A stretch of DNA of 64,000 nucleotides from Nocardia sp. BMG51109 (GTDB lineage: Bacteria > Actinomycetota > Actinomycetes > Mycobacteriales > Mycobacteriaceae), in the NCBI RefSeq assembly GCF_000526215.1, contig NZ_JAFQ01000004.1:2728001-2792000 (forward strand), given 5' to 3'. Made by a program: the position numbers and the translations under genes. The notes under the pieces are model-generated. The model was not told the origin of the DNA. It searched no databases and worked only from the letters and a program-made list of their open reading frames with translations. Shown here in pieces: positions 40,301-49,375 of this stretch. Position 1 is the stretch's first letter. The number at the start of each line of letters is the position of its first letter.

Positions 40301-40374
40301 CCGATCCCGGCGACTCGCCGTCCGGCGCGCAAGTGACGGTGACGTAATTCGCTCATTCCGGGTACAACTACCGC

Positions 40375-41013
40375 ATGGTGTTCCCGGTGAACTTCGGCTG
40401 GATCCAGGCCTTTCTGATCGTGCTGTTCGTCCTCGCCGCCGTGCTGGTGATCACCGCGGTGGTCAAGGCACGCAAGGTCGGCTGGAAGGTGCTGGCGGGC
40501 CGGGGAACCGGGGCGCTGGTGCTCGTGCTGGTGGCGGTGGTCCTGCTGTGGGCCACCACCCTGTTGCAGACCTACCTGGGCCTGACCGGTGAGGTGAAGG
40601 CCGCGCATGTGGTCGCGAAACCGGTATCCGGCGAGGAACACATGCTGGATGTGGAGCTGACGCTCTACGGCGACGACGACCACCCCGACCAGCACGCGAC
40701 GTACCGCGTCGAGGGCGATATGTGGGTGCTGCAGGCCGGCATCGTCGAACTCGAGCACTGGGTGAACACCCTCGGCTTCCACTCCGGCTACAAGGTGACC
40801 AGGCTGTTCGGGCAGCGCCTCGACGGCGTCGCCACCCGGCAGAACCACATCTTCCTCAACGGCGGTGACCGGGACTTCTTCGAGGACATGCGGAAGGGTC
40901 GCTGGTACACCGATCCGTTCGTGCGCTCGGCATACGGCAACGCGGTGGTGGCCACCGCGGGCGACTACGACGTGTACATCTCCCAGGACGCCATCAAGAC
41001 CCGTCCGGTGTAG
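40375..41013 (+). CDS. Hypothetical membrane-anchored protein
   Basis: A 212-residue protein with two N-terminal hydrophobic helices, about 8-30 (WIQAFLIVLFVLAAVLVITAVV) and 42-65 (GTGALVLVLVAVVLLWATTLL). A soluble domain of about 145 residues follows (LDVELTLYGDDDHPDQHATY, WVLQAGIVELEHWVNTLGFH), which would lie on the same side as the N terminus. I recognise no catalytic motif or named family. It stands alone after fadE5 and is convergent with xthA. The Asp/His-rich stretch EEHMLDVELTLYGDDDHPDQ might bind metal, but this is a guess. Confidence 0.75.
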   Translation: MVFPVNFGWIQAFLIVLFVLAAVLVITAVVKARKVGWKVLAGRGTGALVLVLVAVVLLWATTLLQTYLGLTGEVKAAHVVAKPVSGEEHMLDVELTLYGDDDHPDQHATYRVEGDMWVLQAGIVELEHWVNTLGFHSGYKVTRLFGQRLDGVATRQNHIFLNGGDRDFFEDMRKGRWYTDPFVRSAYGNAVVATAGDYDVYISQDAIKTRPV

Positions 41014-41072
41014 CCCGCGGCTCGGCCGGTGAACCGGGTGGTGAAATCGGCATGGGTGGTGAAATCGGCGGT

Positions 41073-41888
41073 TCAGTCGGCGAAATCGGCGATGACGGGC
41101 GCGTGATCGCTGGGGCCCTTCCCTTTTCGCTCCTCCCGGTCGACCGACGCATCGGTCGTCCGGGCGGCGAGCGCCGGTGAGGCGAGGATGAAATCGATGC
41201 GCATGCCTTCCTTCCGGGGAAAGCGCAGCTGCGTGTAGTCCCAGTAGGTGTAGACGCCCGGACCGGGTGCGAACGGCCGCATCACATCGGTGAACCCGGC
41301 CTCGGCGAGGGCGTTGAAGGCGTCCCGTTCCGGCTGCGAGACATGGGTTTTGCCCTCGAAGAACTCCGGCGACCAGACGTCGGCGTCGGTGGGTGCGATA
41401 TTCCAGTCGCCGACCAGGGCGATCCGCGCCGCGTCGTCCTCGGCCAGCCAGCGTGCGGCCGTATCCCGGAGCGCGGCAAGCCATTCCAGCTTGTAGGCGT
41501 AGTGCGGATCGTCGAGCGCGCGGCCGTTGGGCACGTACAGGCTCCACACCCGCACCCCGTCGCAGGTGGCGCCGATCGCGCGGGCCTCCACCACCGGCGC
41601 GCTCAGCAGCGAGGTCTCGGCCTCCTTGTCGAAGCCGGGCTGGCCGGGAAAGGCGATATCGACATCCTCGAGGCCGATCCGGGAGGCGATCGCGACGCCG
41701 TTCCACTGACTGAACCCGACGTGCGCGACCTCGTAGCCGGCCTCCTCGAACCGTTCGGCGGGGAACTGGTCGTCCCGGCACTTGGTCTCCTGGATGGCCA
41801 GCACGTCGATATCGGCGCGGTCGAGCCAGCCGATCACCCGATCCAGCCGGGAGCGAATCGAGTTCACATTCCACGTGGCCAGGCGCAC
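41073..41888 (-). CDS. xthA: Exodeoxyribonuclease III
   Basis: A 271-residue EEP-fold nuclease. Conserved residues are ATWNVNSIRSRLDR (Asn), LAIQETKCRDDQFP (Glu metal ligand), WSLYVPNGRALDDP (Tyr), LVGDWNIAPTDADVW (Asp/Asn), MRIDFILAS and the C-terminal KGPSDHAPVIADF (Asp-His pair). It repairs abasic sites and removes 3' blocks in DNA. The start is GTG 41888; upstream in-frame sequence is the end of the GNAT gene. The order xthA-GNAT-def matches Rv0427c-Rv0429c, and the three are on one strand. Confidence 0.95.
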   Translation of the reverse strand: MRLATWNVNSIRSRLDRVIGWLDRADIDVLAIQETKCRDDQFPAERFEEAGYEVAHVGFSQWNGVAIASRIGLEDVDIAFPGQPGFDKEAETSLLSAPVVEARAIGATCDGVRVWSLYVPNGRALDDPHYAYKLEWLAALRDTAARWLAEDDAARIALVGDWNIAPTDADVWSPEFFEGKTHVSQPERDAFNALAEAGFTDVMRPFAPGPGVYTYWDYTQLRFPRKEGMRIDFILASPALAARTTDASVDREERKGKGPSDHAPVIADFAD

Positions 41889-41931
41889 AGTCGCAGTCCT
41901 TCCTCTTCGCCGAACCGGCCGCCGCGCGGCG

Positions 41932-42894
41932 TCACTTCGGTGCCGCGTAGCGGTAGTCGTGGTGATCGACGAAACCCATCTCCCGATACATCGCCAACGC
42001 CCTCGTATTGTCCACCGCCACCTGAACATAGGCGTGGGTGGCGCCGTGCCGGTGCCCCCAGCGGATCAGCTCGGCGCAGATCAGCGTGCCGAGGCCGTGG
42101 CGCCGGTGCGGTGCGGCGACCGCGACGCAGGTGAGGCCCACCCAGCGCCGGCCGTCGGGCGCGGTGGTGACCGCGCCCCGGCCGACGGCCAGCGGTGTCG
42201 GCAAACCCAGTGCGGCGAAACCGATCTCGCCGTCGTGCACGGCGGTCAGCACGGCCTCGTCCGGCTGCGGCGGCGGCACCGGCGTGGTGTCCTCGCCCTG
42301 GAACCGATGCAGTTCCAGCCATGCCTCGTGCGGGCTCGCGTCGATCCGCACCATCGACGGTCCCTGCGGGAACCGGAAATTGTCCAGATCGATCCCCAGT
42401 ACCCGGGTCTCGCTCCAGGTCCGCCAGTCCGGCGGCGCCTCGGCAAGCCGGTCGGGCAGCCGCAGTTGCAGCGGCAGGCCGTGCTCGGTGTACCACTCGC
42501 CGATCCGGTGCAGGACATCCGGGTCGATCCGCGCCGCCCCGGCCGAATCGCCCAGCGGCACGGCCGAATTGGCCCGGTTGGTGTATCCGTTCCCGGCGGT
42601 GACCAGCCAGCCGTCCATCCGGGCCCGGGCGACGCCGGGCCAGCCGTCGCTCGCCGCCGCCTCCAGCGCGCGGATCTCGCTGGTGCGAATCGGCCTGGGC
42701 CCCAGCGCCTTCATGGCCACGATGTGGTCGCGGGCGATGGCCACCGTCTGCCCGTCCGCCGTGCGGATCGTCGGTGGCTCCCGCGCCACCAGTTCGCCGA
42801 TCACATCGGTGAACCGCTGGGGATAACCTTCCGGTAGCCGGTATCGGATCACCACCCGGCGGCCGGGCGGGATGTCGGGGAGTTCAGTCGTCAT
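41932..42894 (-). CDS. GNAT-family N-acetyltransferase
   Basis: A 320-residue protein, counterpart of Rv0428c. The C-terminal GNAT domain has the acetyl-CoA loop [22 protein letters not shown] (Arg/Gln-x-x-Gly-x-Gly/Ala variant) and [21 protein letters not shown]. The N-terminal 180 residues form a degenerate domain with [20 protein letters not shown]. Substrate unknown. Its start overlaps the def 3' end by 11 bp, indicating coupling with deformylase; acetylation of exposed N termini after deformylation is an attractive but untested idea. Confidence 0.9.
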   Translation of the reverse strand: MTTELPDIPPGRRVVIRYRLPEGYPQRFTDVIGELVAREPPTIRTADGQTVAIARDHIVAMKALGPRPIRTSEIRALEAAASDGWPGVARARMDGWLVTAGNGYTNRANSAVPLGDSAGAARIDPDVLHRIGEWYTEHGLPLQLRLPDRLAEAPPDWRTWSETRVLGIDLDNFRFPQGPSMVRIDASPHEAWLELHRFQGEDTTPVPPPQPDEAVLTAVHDGEIGFAALGLPTPLAVGRGAVTTAPDGRRWVGLTCVAVAAPHRRHGLGTLICAELIRWGHRHGATHAYVQVAVDNTRALAMYREMGFVDHHDYRYAAPK

Positions 42895-43474
42895 GGCCGA
42901 ACGGATCCGGCATGCTGCCCGGCAGCCAGCTCAAACCCGGTACGCCCCAGCCGTTCCGCTTGATCGCCTTCTTGGCCGAGCGGGCATTGCGCCCGATCAG
43001 CACGTCCACGTACAGATAACCGTCGAGGTGGCCCACCTCGTGCTGCAACATCCGGGCGAAGAAGCCCTTGCCCTCGATCTCGACCGGTTCGCCGCGTTCG
43101 TCGGTGCCGGTGACGCGGGCCCAGTCGGCGCGGCCGGTCGGGAACTGCTCACCCGGCACCGACAGGCACCCCTCCTCGTCGTCGTCCGGATCCGGCATCG
43201 TCTCGGGGATGTCCGACGTCTCCAGCACCGGATTGATCACCGCGCCGCGGCGGCGGTTCATCGAGCCGTTCGCGTCGACGTCCGGGCAGTCGTAGACGAA
43301 CAGCCGCAGCGGTTCACCGACCTGATTGGCGGCCAGGCCGACGCCCTTGGCGGCGTCCAGGGTCTCGTACATGTCCGAGATGAGCTCGGCGAGTTCCTCC
43401 GGCGATCGGGTGACCTTCTCGGTCGGATTGTGCAGAACGGGGTCGCCGACGATGCGGATGGGGAGAATCGCCAT
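42884..43474 (-). CDS. def: Peptide deformylase
   Basis: A 196-residue metalloenzyme that removes the formyl group from nascent proteins. All three motifs are intact: [10 protein letters not shown] (about 44-53), EGCLSVPGE with metal ligand Cys103, and HEVGHLDG with His145, Glu146 and His149. A slightly long acidic insert (PDPDDDEE) precedes motif II, as in mycobacterial Def (Rv0429c). It is first of the def-GNAT-xthA operon and divergent from the DUF3263 gene. The 317-bp upstream gap holds a tandem repeat array. Confidence 0.96.
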   Translation of the reverse strand: MAILPIRIVGDPVLHNPTEKVTRSPEELAELISDMYETLDAAKGVGLAANQVGEPLRLFVYDCPDVDANGSMNRRRGAVINPVLETSDIPETMPDPDDDEEGCLSVPGEQFPTGRADWARVTGTDERGEPVEIEGKGFFARMLQHEVGHLDGYLYVDVLIGRNARSAKKAIKRNGWGVPGLSWLPGSMPDPFGHDD

Positions 43475-43511
43475 GGTCGGTCACTTTACGCGGACCCCGG
43501 AATCGGGCGTG

Positions 43512-43611
43512 GCGACGGACACTCGGTGGCGCCGCGACGGACGTCCGTGGTGTGGCGACGGACACGGCTCTGGTGCCGCGACGGACACGGCTCTGGTGCC
43601 GTGACGGACAC
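43512..43611. repeat. Array of five GCGACGGACAC-type repeats upstream of def
   Basis: Cores at 43512, 43534, 43555, 43578 and 43601 are spaced 22, 21, 23 and 23 bp. The last three share most of a 23-bp unit, GGCGACGGACACGGCTCTGGTGC. The array lies within the divergent gap between def and the DUF3263 gene, starting 38 bp from the def start. Helical-turn spacing (about two turns) would suit cooperative protein binding. Confidence 0.8.
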
Positions 43612-43791
43612 GTCGGCGGCATCCGACACGCCGTACGACGCGGTGGGGAACGCCGCCGTTCGTGGTTGAATGAGCGGCGACGTGCAGCAGCTCGGCGAGA
43701 GCCTTGCGAACCGGTCGGCGCAGTCGGCCACGGCGGCCCGCTCGCGCCGCGGTGAACACAGTCGTCAGGAGTAATTCGGCGAGGGAGCGAT

Positions 43792-44142
43792 ATGGACAGC
43801 GCAGCGGCCCGGAATCTTTCCGCAAGCGAGGACAGCTCTTCCGTGAATACGGAGAACGCGGCGGATGCGGACAACGCGGCGGATACCCCCGACGGCCTCA
43901 CCCGCCGCGAACTCGACATCCTCGATTTCGAGCGCAAGTGGTGGAAGTACGCGGGCGCCAAGGAAGAGGCCATCCGCGAGCTGTTCTCCATGTCGCCCAC
44001 GCGCTATTACCAGGTACTCAACGCTGTCGTCGACAAGCCGGAGGCGCTGGCCGCCGACCCGATGCTGGTGAAGCGGCTGCGGCGGCTGCGGGCCAGCCGG
44101 CAGAAGGCCCGTGCGGCCCGACGCCTGGGCTTCCAGGTCTGA
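43792..44142 (+). CDS. DUF3263 protein (Rv0430-like)
   Basis: A 116-residue protein. An Asn/Asp/Ala-rich N-terminal tail (1-32) precedes a compact helical domain, RRELDILDFERKWWKYAGAK then EEAIRELFSMSPTRYYQVLN, followed by a basic C terminus (RLRRLRASRQKARAARR). This is the actinobacterial DUF3263 family. The helix-turn-helix look of KEEAIRELFSMSPTRYYQVL suggests DNA binding. It is followed 39 bp later by the VirR-like gene, as in mycobacteria. Confidence 0.92.
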   Translation: MDSAAARNLSASEDSSSVNTENAADADNAADTPDGLTRRELDILDFERKWWKYAGAKEEAIRELFSMSPTRYYQVLNAVVDKPEALAADPMLVKRLRRLRASRQKARAARRLGFQV

Positions 44143-44181
44143 TGCGGGCGTGGACCCCCGCCTACGACTAGGGTCGAGCCG

Positions 44182-44751
44182 GTGAGCAACCCCAATCCGC
44201 CCTCCGGTGGACCGCCGCTGCGAGCGCTCGCGATGGTGCTGATCGCACTGGCCATCGTGTTCGTCGGTCTCGGTGCGATGTCGCTGTCGAGTTCCGAATC
44301 CACCGGCGAGGACGTCGCGACACAGGGCCAGGCGACGCAGGGCCAGCCCACCGGCACCACCTCGGCGCAGGCCCCGGCCACGTCGGCCGCCGCGCAGTCC
44401 TCGACGACCACGGCGTCGCCGACGGCGACGTCACAGACGACGACCACCGCCCCGACGACGACGGCGGCCTCGGACAAGGCCGTCCCGGTGCGGGTGCTCA
44501 ACAACAGCACCGTCGCGGGCCTGGCGGCGACCACCGCAAACCAGCTCACCTCCGAGGGCTGGACCATTGCCGAGACGGGCAACTACCCCGGCGGCGTGAT
44601 CGCGAAAACCACGGTCTACTACGGGAATTCGCCGGGCGAGCAGGCCGCGGCGCAGCAGATCGCCGACCAGCTGGGTGCCGCGGCCGAGCCCCGATTCGCC
44701 GGAATAGCGAGTTCGCCACCCGGCGTGATCGTTATCGTGACAGGCAACTGA
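44182..44751 (+). CDS. virR: VirR-like LytR C-terminal domain membrane protein
   Basis: A 189-residue counterpart of Rv0431/VirR. One N-terminal transmembrane helix (about 15-33, LAMVLIALAIVFVGLGAM), a Ser/Thr/Ala/Gln-rich linker of about 60 residues, and a LytR_C domain (VPVRVLNNSTVAGLAATTAN, GWTIAETGNYPGGVIAKTTV, AAEPRFAG). In M. tuberculosis VirR limits extracellular vesicle release and is linked to cell-wall integrity. GTG 44182 starts 39 bp after the DUF3263 stop. Confidence 0.92.
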   Translation: MSNPNPPSGGPPLRALAMVLIALAIVFVGLGAMSLSSSESTGEDVATQGQATQGQPTGTTSAQAPATSAAAQSSTTTASPTATSQTTTTAPTTTAASDKAVPVRVLNNSTVAGLAATTANQLTSEGWTIAETGNYPGGVIAKTTVYYGNSPGEQAAAQQIADQLGAAAEPRFAGIASSPPGVIVIVTGN

Positions 44752-44865
44752 ACAGTCGCGGCCCGACACCTGAACTGCACAGCGGCTCTGGCATCATCTT
44801 GTCCGGTAATGAATTCGTACACCTGGCTCCACTCGTAAACTCGGTACTCGTAAAGGAGTTCCCCG

Positions 44866-45567
44866 ATGACCCCGTCCACAACTCGTCGCCCCTCCTGGTG
44901 GACCGTGACCCCGATGGTGGCGGTCGCGATTTTCGGCCTCGCGGCCTGCACGAACAGCCAGGAGTCGAGCGACGCCAAGGGCACCACGCCGCCGGTGTGG
45001 ACGGGTTCGGCGGAGCCGGGCGGCGAGACCGTCGGCGGTGAGCACGGCAGCGGCGGGCACACCACCACCGCGCCGCACGGTGAGTCGGTCGCGGTGCAGT
45101 TGCGGGATCCGGCGGGGGTCGAGGTCGGCACGGCGTCGGTGGCCAAGTCCGGCAACCATCTCGAGATCACCGTCGAGGCGCACGGCCTGAAGCCCGGCTT
45201 CCACGGCCTGCACATCCACCAGGTCGGCAAGTGTGAGGCCAACTCCACCGCGCCGTCCGGCGGCCCGGCAGGCAACTTCCTGTCCGCGGGCGGGCATCTG
45301 CAGGTCGGCGACCAGAACGCGCATCCGTCGAGCGGCGATCTCACCTCGCTCGAGATCCGGCAGGACGGCACCGGCAAGCTGGTCACCACCACCGACACGG
45401 TCACCCTGGACGACGTGAAGGGTAAGGCCCTGATGGTCCACGCCGGTGCGGACAACTTCGGCAACATTCCCAGTCGATACACCCAGGCGGGCGGCGCCGG
45501 ACCGGACGCCGAGACCCTGTCGACCGGTGACGCCGGCGGCCGGGTTGCCTGCGGGGTCATCGGGTAG
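44866..45567 (+). CDS. sodC: Cu/Zn superoxide dismutase lipoprotein
   Basis: A 233-residue secreted lipoprotein. The signal peptide ends at the lipobox GLAAC (Cys28). After a Gly/Thr/His linker comes the SodC fold with metal ligands in HGLHIHQVG, SAGGHLQVGDQNAHPSSGD and MVHAGADNFGN; a Cys pair (VGKCEAN and GRVACGV) forms the conserved disulfide. It removes superoxide at the outer face of the membrane. The ribosome-binding site is AAAGGAG, 9 nt upstream; ACTCGTAAA occurs twice in the leader. Its place after virR matches Rv0432. Confidence 0.95.
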   Translation: MTPSTTRRPSWWTVTPMVAVAIFGLAACTNSQESSDAKGTTPPVWTGSAEPGGETVGGEHGSGGHTTTAPHGESVAVQLRDPAGVEVGTASVAKSGNHLEITVEAHGLKPGFHGLHIHQVGKCEANSTAPSGGPAGNFLSAGGHLQVGDQNAHPSSGDLTSLEIRQDGTGKLVTTTDTVTLDDVKGKALMVHAGADNFGNIPSRYTQAGGAGPDAETLSTGDAGGRVACGVIG

Positions 45568-45579
45568 CGCGGGTAGGCC

Positions 45580-46725
45580 ATGGGCGGGGCAGGCGTCGGA
45601 CAAGTTCACTGGAACAGCTCGCCCCGCCCCACGCTGGGGGTCGAGTGGGAGATCGCGCTCGTCGACAAGCAGACCCGCAATCTGTCCAATACCGCCGCCG
45701 CGGTCTTCGACGGCGTCGGCGACCGCCGCGCCTATGACGGCACACCCCAGGTCACCAAGGAACTGCTGCGCAACACCGTCGAGATCGTCAGCGGTGTGCA
45801 CGACACCGTGGGCGAGGTCGTCGAGGATCTGAGCGGCACCATGAACGCCGTCCGCTGCGCGGCCGACCGGGTCGGAGTGGATCTGTTCTGCGCCGGCACC
45901 CACCCGTTCGCGCAGTGGTCGACCCAACAGCTCACGCGCTCGGAGCATTACGACGAGCTGATCGAGCGCACCCAGTGGTGGGGCCGGCAGATGCTGATCT
46001 GGGGCGTGCATGTGCACGTCGGGGTTTCGCACCCGGAGAAGGTCTTTCCGATTCTCAACACGCTGCTGCTGTCGTATCCGCATCTGCTGGCGCTGTCGGC
46101 GTCCTCGCCGATGTGGGCGGGGATCGACACCGGTTACGCCAGCAACCGGGCGCTGATGTTCCAGCAGCTGCCCACCGCCGGGCTGCCGTTCCAGTTCGAG
46201 AACTGGTCGCAGTTCGAGGGTTTCGTGCACGACCAGATGAAGACCGGGGTGATCGAGCAGCTCGGCGGCATGCACTGGGATATCCGCCCGGCGCCGAAGT
46301 GGGGCACGATCGAGGTGCGGGTCTGTGACGGAATCCCCACCCGGATAGAGCTTTCCGCGCTGGTCGCGCTCATCCACTGCCTGGTCGTGGACCTGGACCA
46401 CCGGGTCGAGGCGGGGGAGATCCTGCCCACCATCCCGCCCTGGCACGTGCAGGAGAACAAGTGGCGGGCAGCGCGTTACGGCCTGGACGCGATCATCATC
46501 ACCGACGCCGCGAGCAACGAGCGCCTGGTCACCGACGATCTGTCGGAGCTGCTCAATCGCCTGGAGCCGACCGCGAAGCGGCTGGGCTGCGAGGAGGAGC
46601 TGGCGCTGGTTCCCGGCATTCCCGAGCGCGGCGCCTCGTATCAGCGCCAGCGCCGGGTCGCGGCCTCCGCCCAGGGGGATCTGGTGGCCGTGGTCGACGC
46701 TCTGGTCAAGGAGCTCGACGGCTGA
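45580..46725 (+). CDS. ybdK: Carboxylate-amine ligase, YbdK-type glutamate-cysteine ligase family
   Basis: A 381-residue GCS2-family enzyme, counterpart of Rv0433. Signatures are TLGVEWEIALVDKQTRNLSN (Glu metal ligands), EIVSGVHDTVGE, WGVHVHVGVSHPEKVF, FENWSQFEGFV, HWDIRPAPKWGTIEVRVCD and ENKWRAARYGLDA. It forms a gamma-glutamyl amide bond using ATP; the in vivo partner is uncertain, since actinobacteria make mycothiol instead of glutathione. The start is ATG 45580, 12 bp after the sodC stop, so co-transcription is likely. Confidence 0.92.
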   Translation: MGGAGVGQVHWNSSPRPTLGVEWEIALVDKQTRNLSNTAAAVFDGVGDRRAYDGTPQVTKELLRNTVEIVSGVHDTVGEVVEDLSGTMNAVRCAADRVGVDLFCAGTHPFAQWSTQQLTRSEHYDELIERTQWWGRQMLIWGVHVHVGVSHPEKVFPILNTLLLSYPHLLALSASSPMWAGIDTGYASNRALMFQQLPTAGLPFQFENWSQFEGFVHDQMKTGVIEQLGGMHWDIRPAPKWGTIEVRVCDGIPTRIELSALVALIHCLVVDLDHRVEAGEILPTIPPWHVQENKWRAARYGLDAIIITDAASNERLVTDDLSELLNRLEPTAKRLGCEEELALVPGIPERGASYQRQRRVAASAQGDLVAVVDALVKELDG

Positions 46726-46862
46726 CCGATCCGGTCCGGCTGCGCGACAACGGCATCGTGGCGGGTTGCCACCGGGCGAGCTGACGTCGGCGGTGGTCAC
46801 GTCGGCGATTGGTGGTCGAACGTTCAGCTGTCCGGGCGGGTGGCGTTCAGCATCCGTTTACT

Positions 46863-48239
46863 ATGGTCGTCGTGCTTCTCGACGACCCGCGTTCCGGCTT
46901 CGGTGACGCCCACCGTAATCGGATCCGGATGCCGTCGCGGCGTACCCGGGTCGCGGTCGCGGTGGCGGCCGTGCCCCTGTTGTTGCTCGTGCTGCAGATC
47001 GTGTCCTCCTACAACGGTTTCCAGGGGCCGCTGGCGAGCCTGTGGAGCGATTACGCGGGCACGCCGAAGTCGGTGTCGGTGCCGTGGGCCGGGCTGGCGC
47101 TGGCTCTGGTCGGGCTGTCGTGGCGGCGGCGATTGTGGACGGTCGGGATCGCGGTGGCGATCGATGTGCTGTGCGCGGTCCTCCGGTTGCTCCTGGGCGG
47201 CGAGCTGACCAGTGGCAACGGCGCGGTGATCGCACTCACCGGGCTGGCGCTGGTGGCCTGGTTCGGCTGGGAGGGCGTGCAGCGCCGCAACGCACTGCGC
47301 GCGGCCGCGCTCGGCGCGCTGCTGATCCTGGCCACCAAGGTGGGCGACGTCTGGCTGCACATCACCGTGCTGGCGGGGCCGAATGTGCTGGATCGGTATG
47401 CGGCGCTGGCCGATCACGCGCTCGGGCAGCCGTCGTGGCTGTTCGGTCAGGCCATCGATGCGCTCGGCCCGGGGGTGTACGCGGTGCTGCACTGGGTCTA
47501 CATCGAGTTGCCGGTGGCGGCGATGGTGGTCGCGGCCTGGCAGCTGCGGCGCGTCGTGCCGACGGGAGTGTGGCCGAGCCACTATCTGGTGCGCACCTTC
47601 CTGGTGCTCGGCCTGGCCGGTCCGGCCGTGTATCTGCTGTTCCCGGTGGTCGGGCCGATGTTCGCGTTCGGCCCGGACGGGCACGGGCTGCAGATCGGGA
47701 ACTTCTGGCCGCAGCTCATGCCGTCGCCCGACTACCGCCCCGCCCCGCTCCCGTTCGATCGGTCGACCCCGCGCAACTGCATGCCCTCCATGCATACCGC
47801 CTGGGCCACCGCGGTTTTCCTGCATTCGCGCCGCGCCGCCGACGGCTCGCCCGCGCCGCGCTGGCTGCGCTGGGGCGGTGCCTTCTGGCTGCTGGCCACC
47901 CTCACCGCGACGCTCGGATTCGGCTATCACTACGGCGTGGATCTGCTCGCCGGCGCCGTGCTGTGCCTGACCGTCGAGTCCGCGCTGCGCGCACCCGAGC
48001 GCGGCTGGGATCGCGCCCGCGTCGGGCTGGTGGCCGGGGGCGCCGGATTGCTGGCCGGCCTGCTGCTGACCTATCGCTTCCTGGCCGAACGGATGGCGGA
48101 GCATCCGCTACCGGCCGGCATCATCCTGCTCGGAGTCTTCGCCGGCTATGTCTGGGTGTTCCATACGACGTGGTTCGGCCGCCGGCCCGCTCCGGCGGGC
48201 GAGGGGGTCATCGATCCGGGTCGTCACCGCGTTCGTTGA
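46863..48239 (+). CDS. Polytopic PAP2-family (Aur1/Ipt1-like) phosphatase or transferase
   Basis: About 458 residues with around 10-11 hydrophobic segments. The PAP2-type active site is in the C-terminal half: RNCMPSMHTAWATAVFL (His) and GYHYGVDLLAGAVLCL (His and Asp). This layout resembles the inositolphosphotransferase (AUR1-like) branch, which works on lipid phosphates at the outer membrane face. Candidate starts are ATG 46863 (MVVVLLDD) and ATG 46929 (MPSRRTRV); neither has a strong ribosome-binding site. The 3' end overlaps the convergent mnhG by 32 bp. Confidence 0.82.
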   Translation: MVVVLLDDPRSGFGDAHRNRIRMPSRRTRVAVAVAAVPLLLLVLQIVSSYNGFQGPLASLWSDYAGTPKSVSVPWAGLALALVGLSWRRRLWTVGIAVAIDVLCAVLRLLLGGELTSGNGAVIALTGLALVAWFGWEGVQRRNALRAAALGALLILATKVGDVWLHITVLAGPNVLDRYAALADHALGQPSWLFGQAIDALGPGVYAVLHWVYIELPVAAMVVAAWQLRRVVPTGVWPSHYLVRTFLVLGLAGPAVYLLFPVVGPMFAFGPDGHGLQIGNFWPQLMPSPDYRPAPLPFDRSTPRNCMPSMHTAWATAVFLHSRRAADGSPAPRWLRWGGAFWLLATLTATLGFGYHYGVDLLAGAVLCLTVESALRAPERGWDRARVGLVAGGAGLLAGLLLTYRFLAERMAEHPLPAGIILLGVFAGYVWVFHTTWFGRRPAPAGEGVIDPGRHRVR

Positions 48240-48558
48240 TCACCAGCAGGCCGTCGCGGTGCCGTTGTTCGCGGTGGGCGGTGCGACCGATCAGGTGCGC
48301 GACGGCCGGCACCGTGAGCAGCGTGAACAGGCCGACCAGCGGCAGCATCCAGATATTGGGATGGCCACGCAACTCGACGGTGCTGCCGATCAGGACCAGC
48401 ACCAGGCCGACCACCTGCGGCTTGGTGGCGGCATGCATGCGGGTCAGGATGTCGGGAAAGCGGACGAACGCGATGGCGGCCGTCAGGGCGAAGCCGGACC
48501 CGAGCAGGATGAGGACATAGGAGAGCCAGTGCAGCGCCGTATCGAGCCAGGCCGTCAT
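48208..48558 (-). CDS. mnhG: Na+/H+ antiporter subunit G
   Basis: A 116-residue subunit with three transmembrane helices (WLSYVLILLGSGFALTAAIAF, KPQVVGLVLVLIGSTVEL, MLPLVGLFTLLTVPAVAHLI) and the family's VRFPDILTRMHAATK motif. It is the last gene of the Mrp operon. The ATG overlaps the mnhF stop (ATGA). It converges on and overlaps the PAP2-type gene by 32 bp. Confidence 0.94.
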   Translation of the reverse strand: MTAWLDTALHWLSYVLILLGSGFALTAAIAFVRFPDILTRMHAATKPQVVGLVLVLIGSTVELRGHPNIWMLPLVGLFTLLTVPAVAHLIGRTAHREQRHRDGLLVINERGDDPDR

Positions 48559-48815
48559 CGGTCGTCCCGCACCCGGAACCGGGTCACCGCGGCGGAACCG
48601 AGGAAGCCGACGAGCGCCAGCGCCACGGTGGCCGGCAGCACCGTGGCGTCTCCGCTGTAGGCGGCCCAGACCGCCAGGCCCGCGGCGGCGATGCCGACTA
48701 TCGAGTCGATGCCCACCACCCGGTCCAGGGTGCTCGGTCCGATCAGTGTGCGGTAGGCGGTCAGCACCGCCGCCGCGGACAGCAGCACGGCCGCGACAAT
48801 CGCGACAACTGTCAT
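48555..48815 (-). CDS. mnhF: Na+/H+ antiporter subunit F
   Basis: An 86-residue subunit with three hydrophobic helices. The motif RTLIGPSTLDRVVGIDSIVGIA (18-40) is diagnostic for MnhF/MrpF, with the Asp of LDRVV conserved. ATG 48815 lies 3 bp from a GTG alternative and overlaps the mnhE stop. Subunit F is needed for assembly of the seven-part Mrp complex. Confidence 0.93.
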   Translation of the reverse strand: MTVVAIVAAVLLSAAAVLTAYRTLIGPSTLDRVVGIDSIVGIAAAGLAVWAAYSGDATVLPATVALALVGFLGSAAVTRFRVRDDR

Positions 48816-49375
48816 CACTCCTCCTCCGAAAGGTTTGCGGGAACGGTCGATTCGCGCCATTCCTCCGGCCGCTCGAAGGACCGGATCAACAGCCGTTCCA
48901 GTCGGTGGGTGACGTGATAGAACTTCTCGACCGCCGCCTCGCTGCTCACATCCAGCACGTGCACCCAGACGGTGTGCGTGCTGCGGTCCAGTTCCAGCAC
49001 CATGGTGCCGGGAATGAGGTTCATCAGGTCCGTGCACAGCACGAGGACCAGATCGGACCGGATCGACAACCGCACCCGCAGCACACCCGACACCGGCGCC
49101 CCGGCGGGCCGGATCGCGAACCACGCGATCTGCGCACTGGATTCGAGCGCGTAGTACGACGCCACGACGATCAGCGCGATCAGCGACAGCGGATGCAGCC
49201 GCCCCGATACGGGCGCCCGGGGCAGCGGCAGCGCGATCATGATCAGCGTGCCGATCGCCAGCCCGGCGAGCGCGTTGCCGAAGCTCAGATCGCCCCACAG
49301 GGCCATGTACACCAGCGTCAGCCACAGCAGCACGCCGATCCGGACGATGGTCTCCCGGCTCACGATCGCCCTCAC
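48815..49375 (-). CDS. mnhE: Na+/H+ antiporter subunit E
   Basis: A 186-residue subunit with two or three N-terminal hydrophobic helices (IGVLLWLTLVYMALW, ALAGLAIGTLIMIAL, LSLIALIVVASYYALESSAQ) and a cytoplasmic domain containing LCTDLMNLIPGTMVLELDRS and VHVLDV, the MrpE signature. GTG 49375 overlaps the mnhD stop (GTGA); an internal GTG/ATG alternative is possible. The C-terminal acidic tail (NLSEEE) ends at the mnhF start. Confidence 0.92.
   Translation of the reverse strand: MRAIVSRETIVRIGVLLWLTLVYMALWGDLSFGNALAGLAIGTLIMIALPLPRAPVSGRLHPLSLIALIVVASYYALESSAQIAWFAIRPAGAPVSGVLRVRLSIRSDLVLVLCTDLMNLIPGTMVLELDRSTHTVWVHVLDVSSEAAVEKFYHVTHRLERLLIRSFERPEEWRESTVPANLSEEE

Noticed and set aside
43505..43625. 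CRISPR array
   Set aside because: The repeats are about 11-23 bp with essentially no unique spacers, and there are no cas genes nearby.
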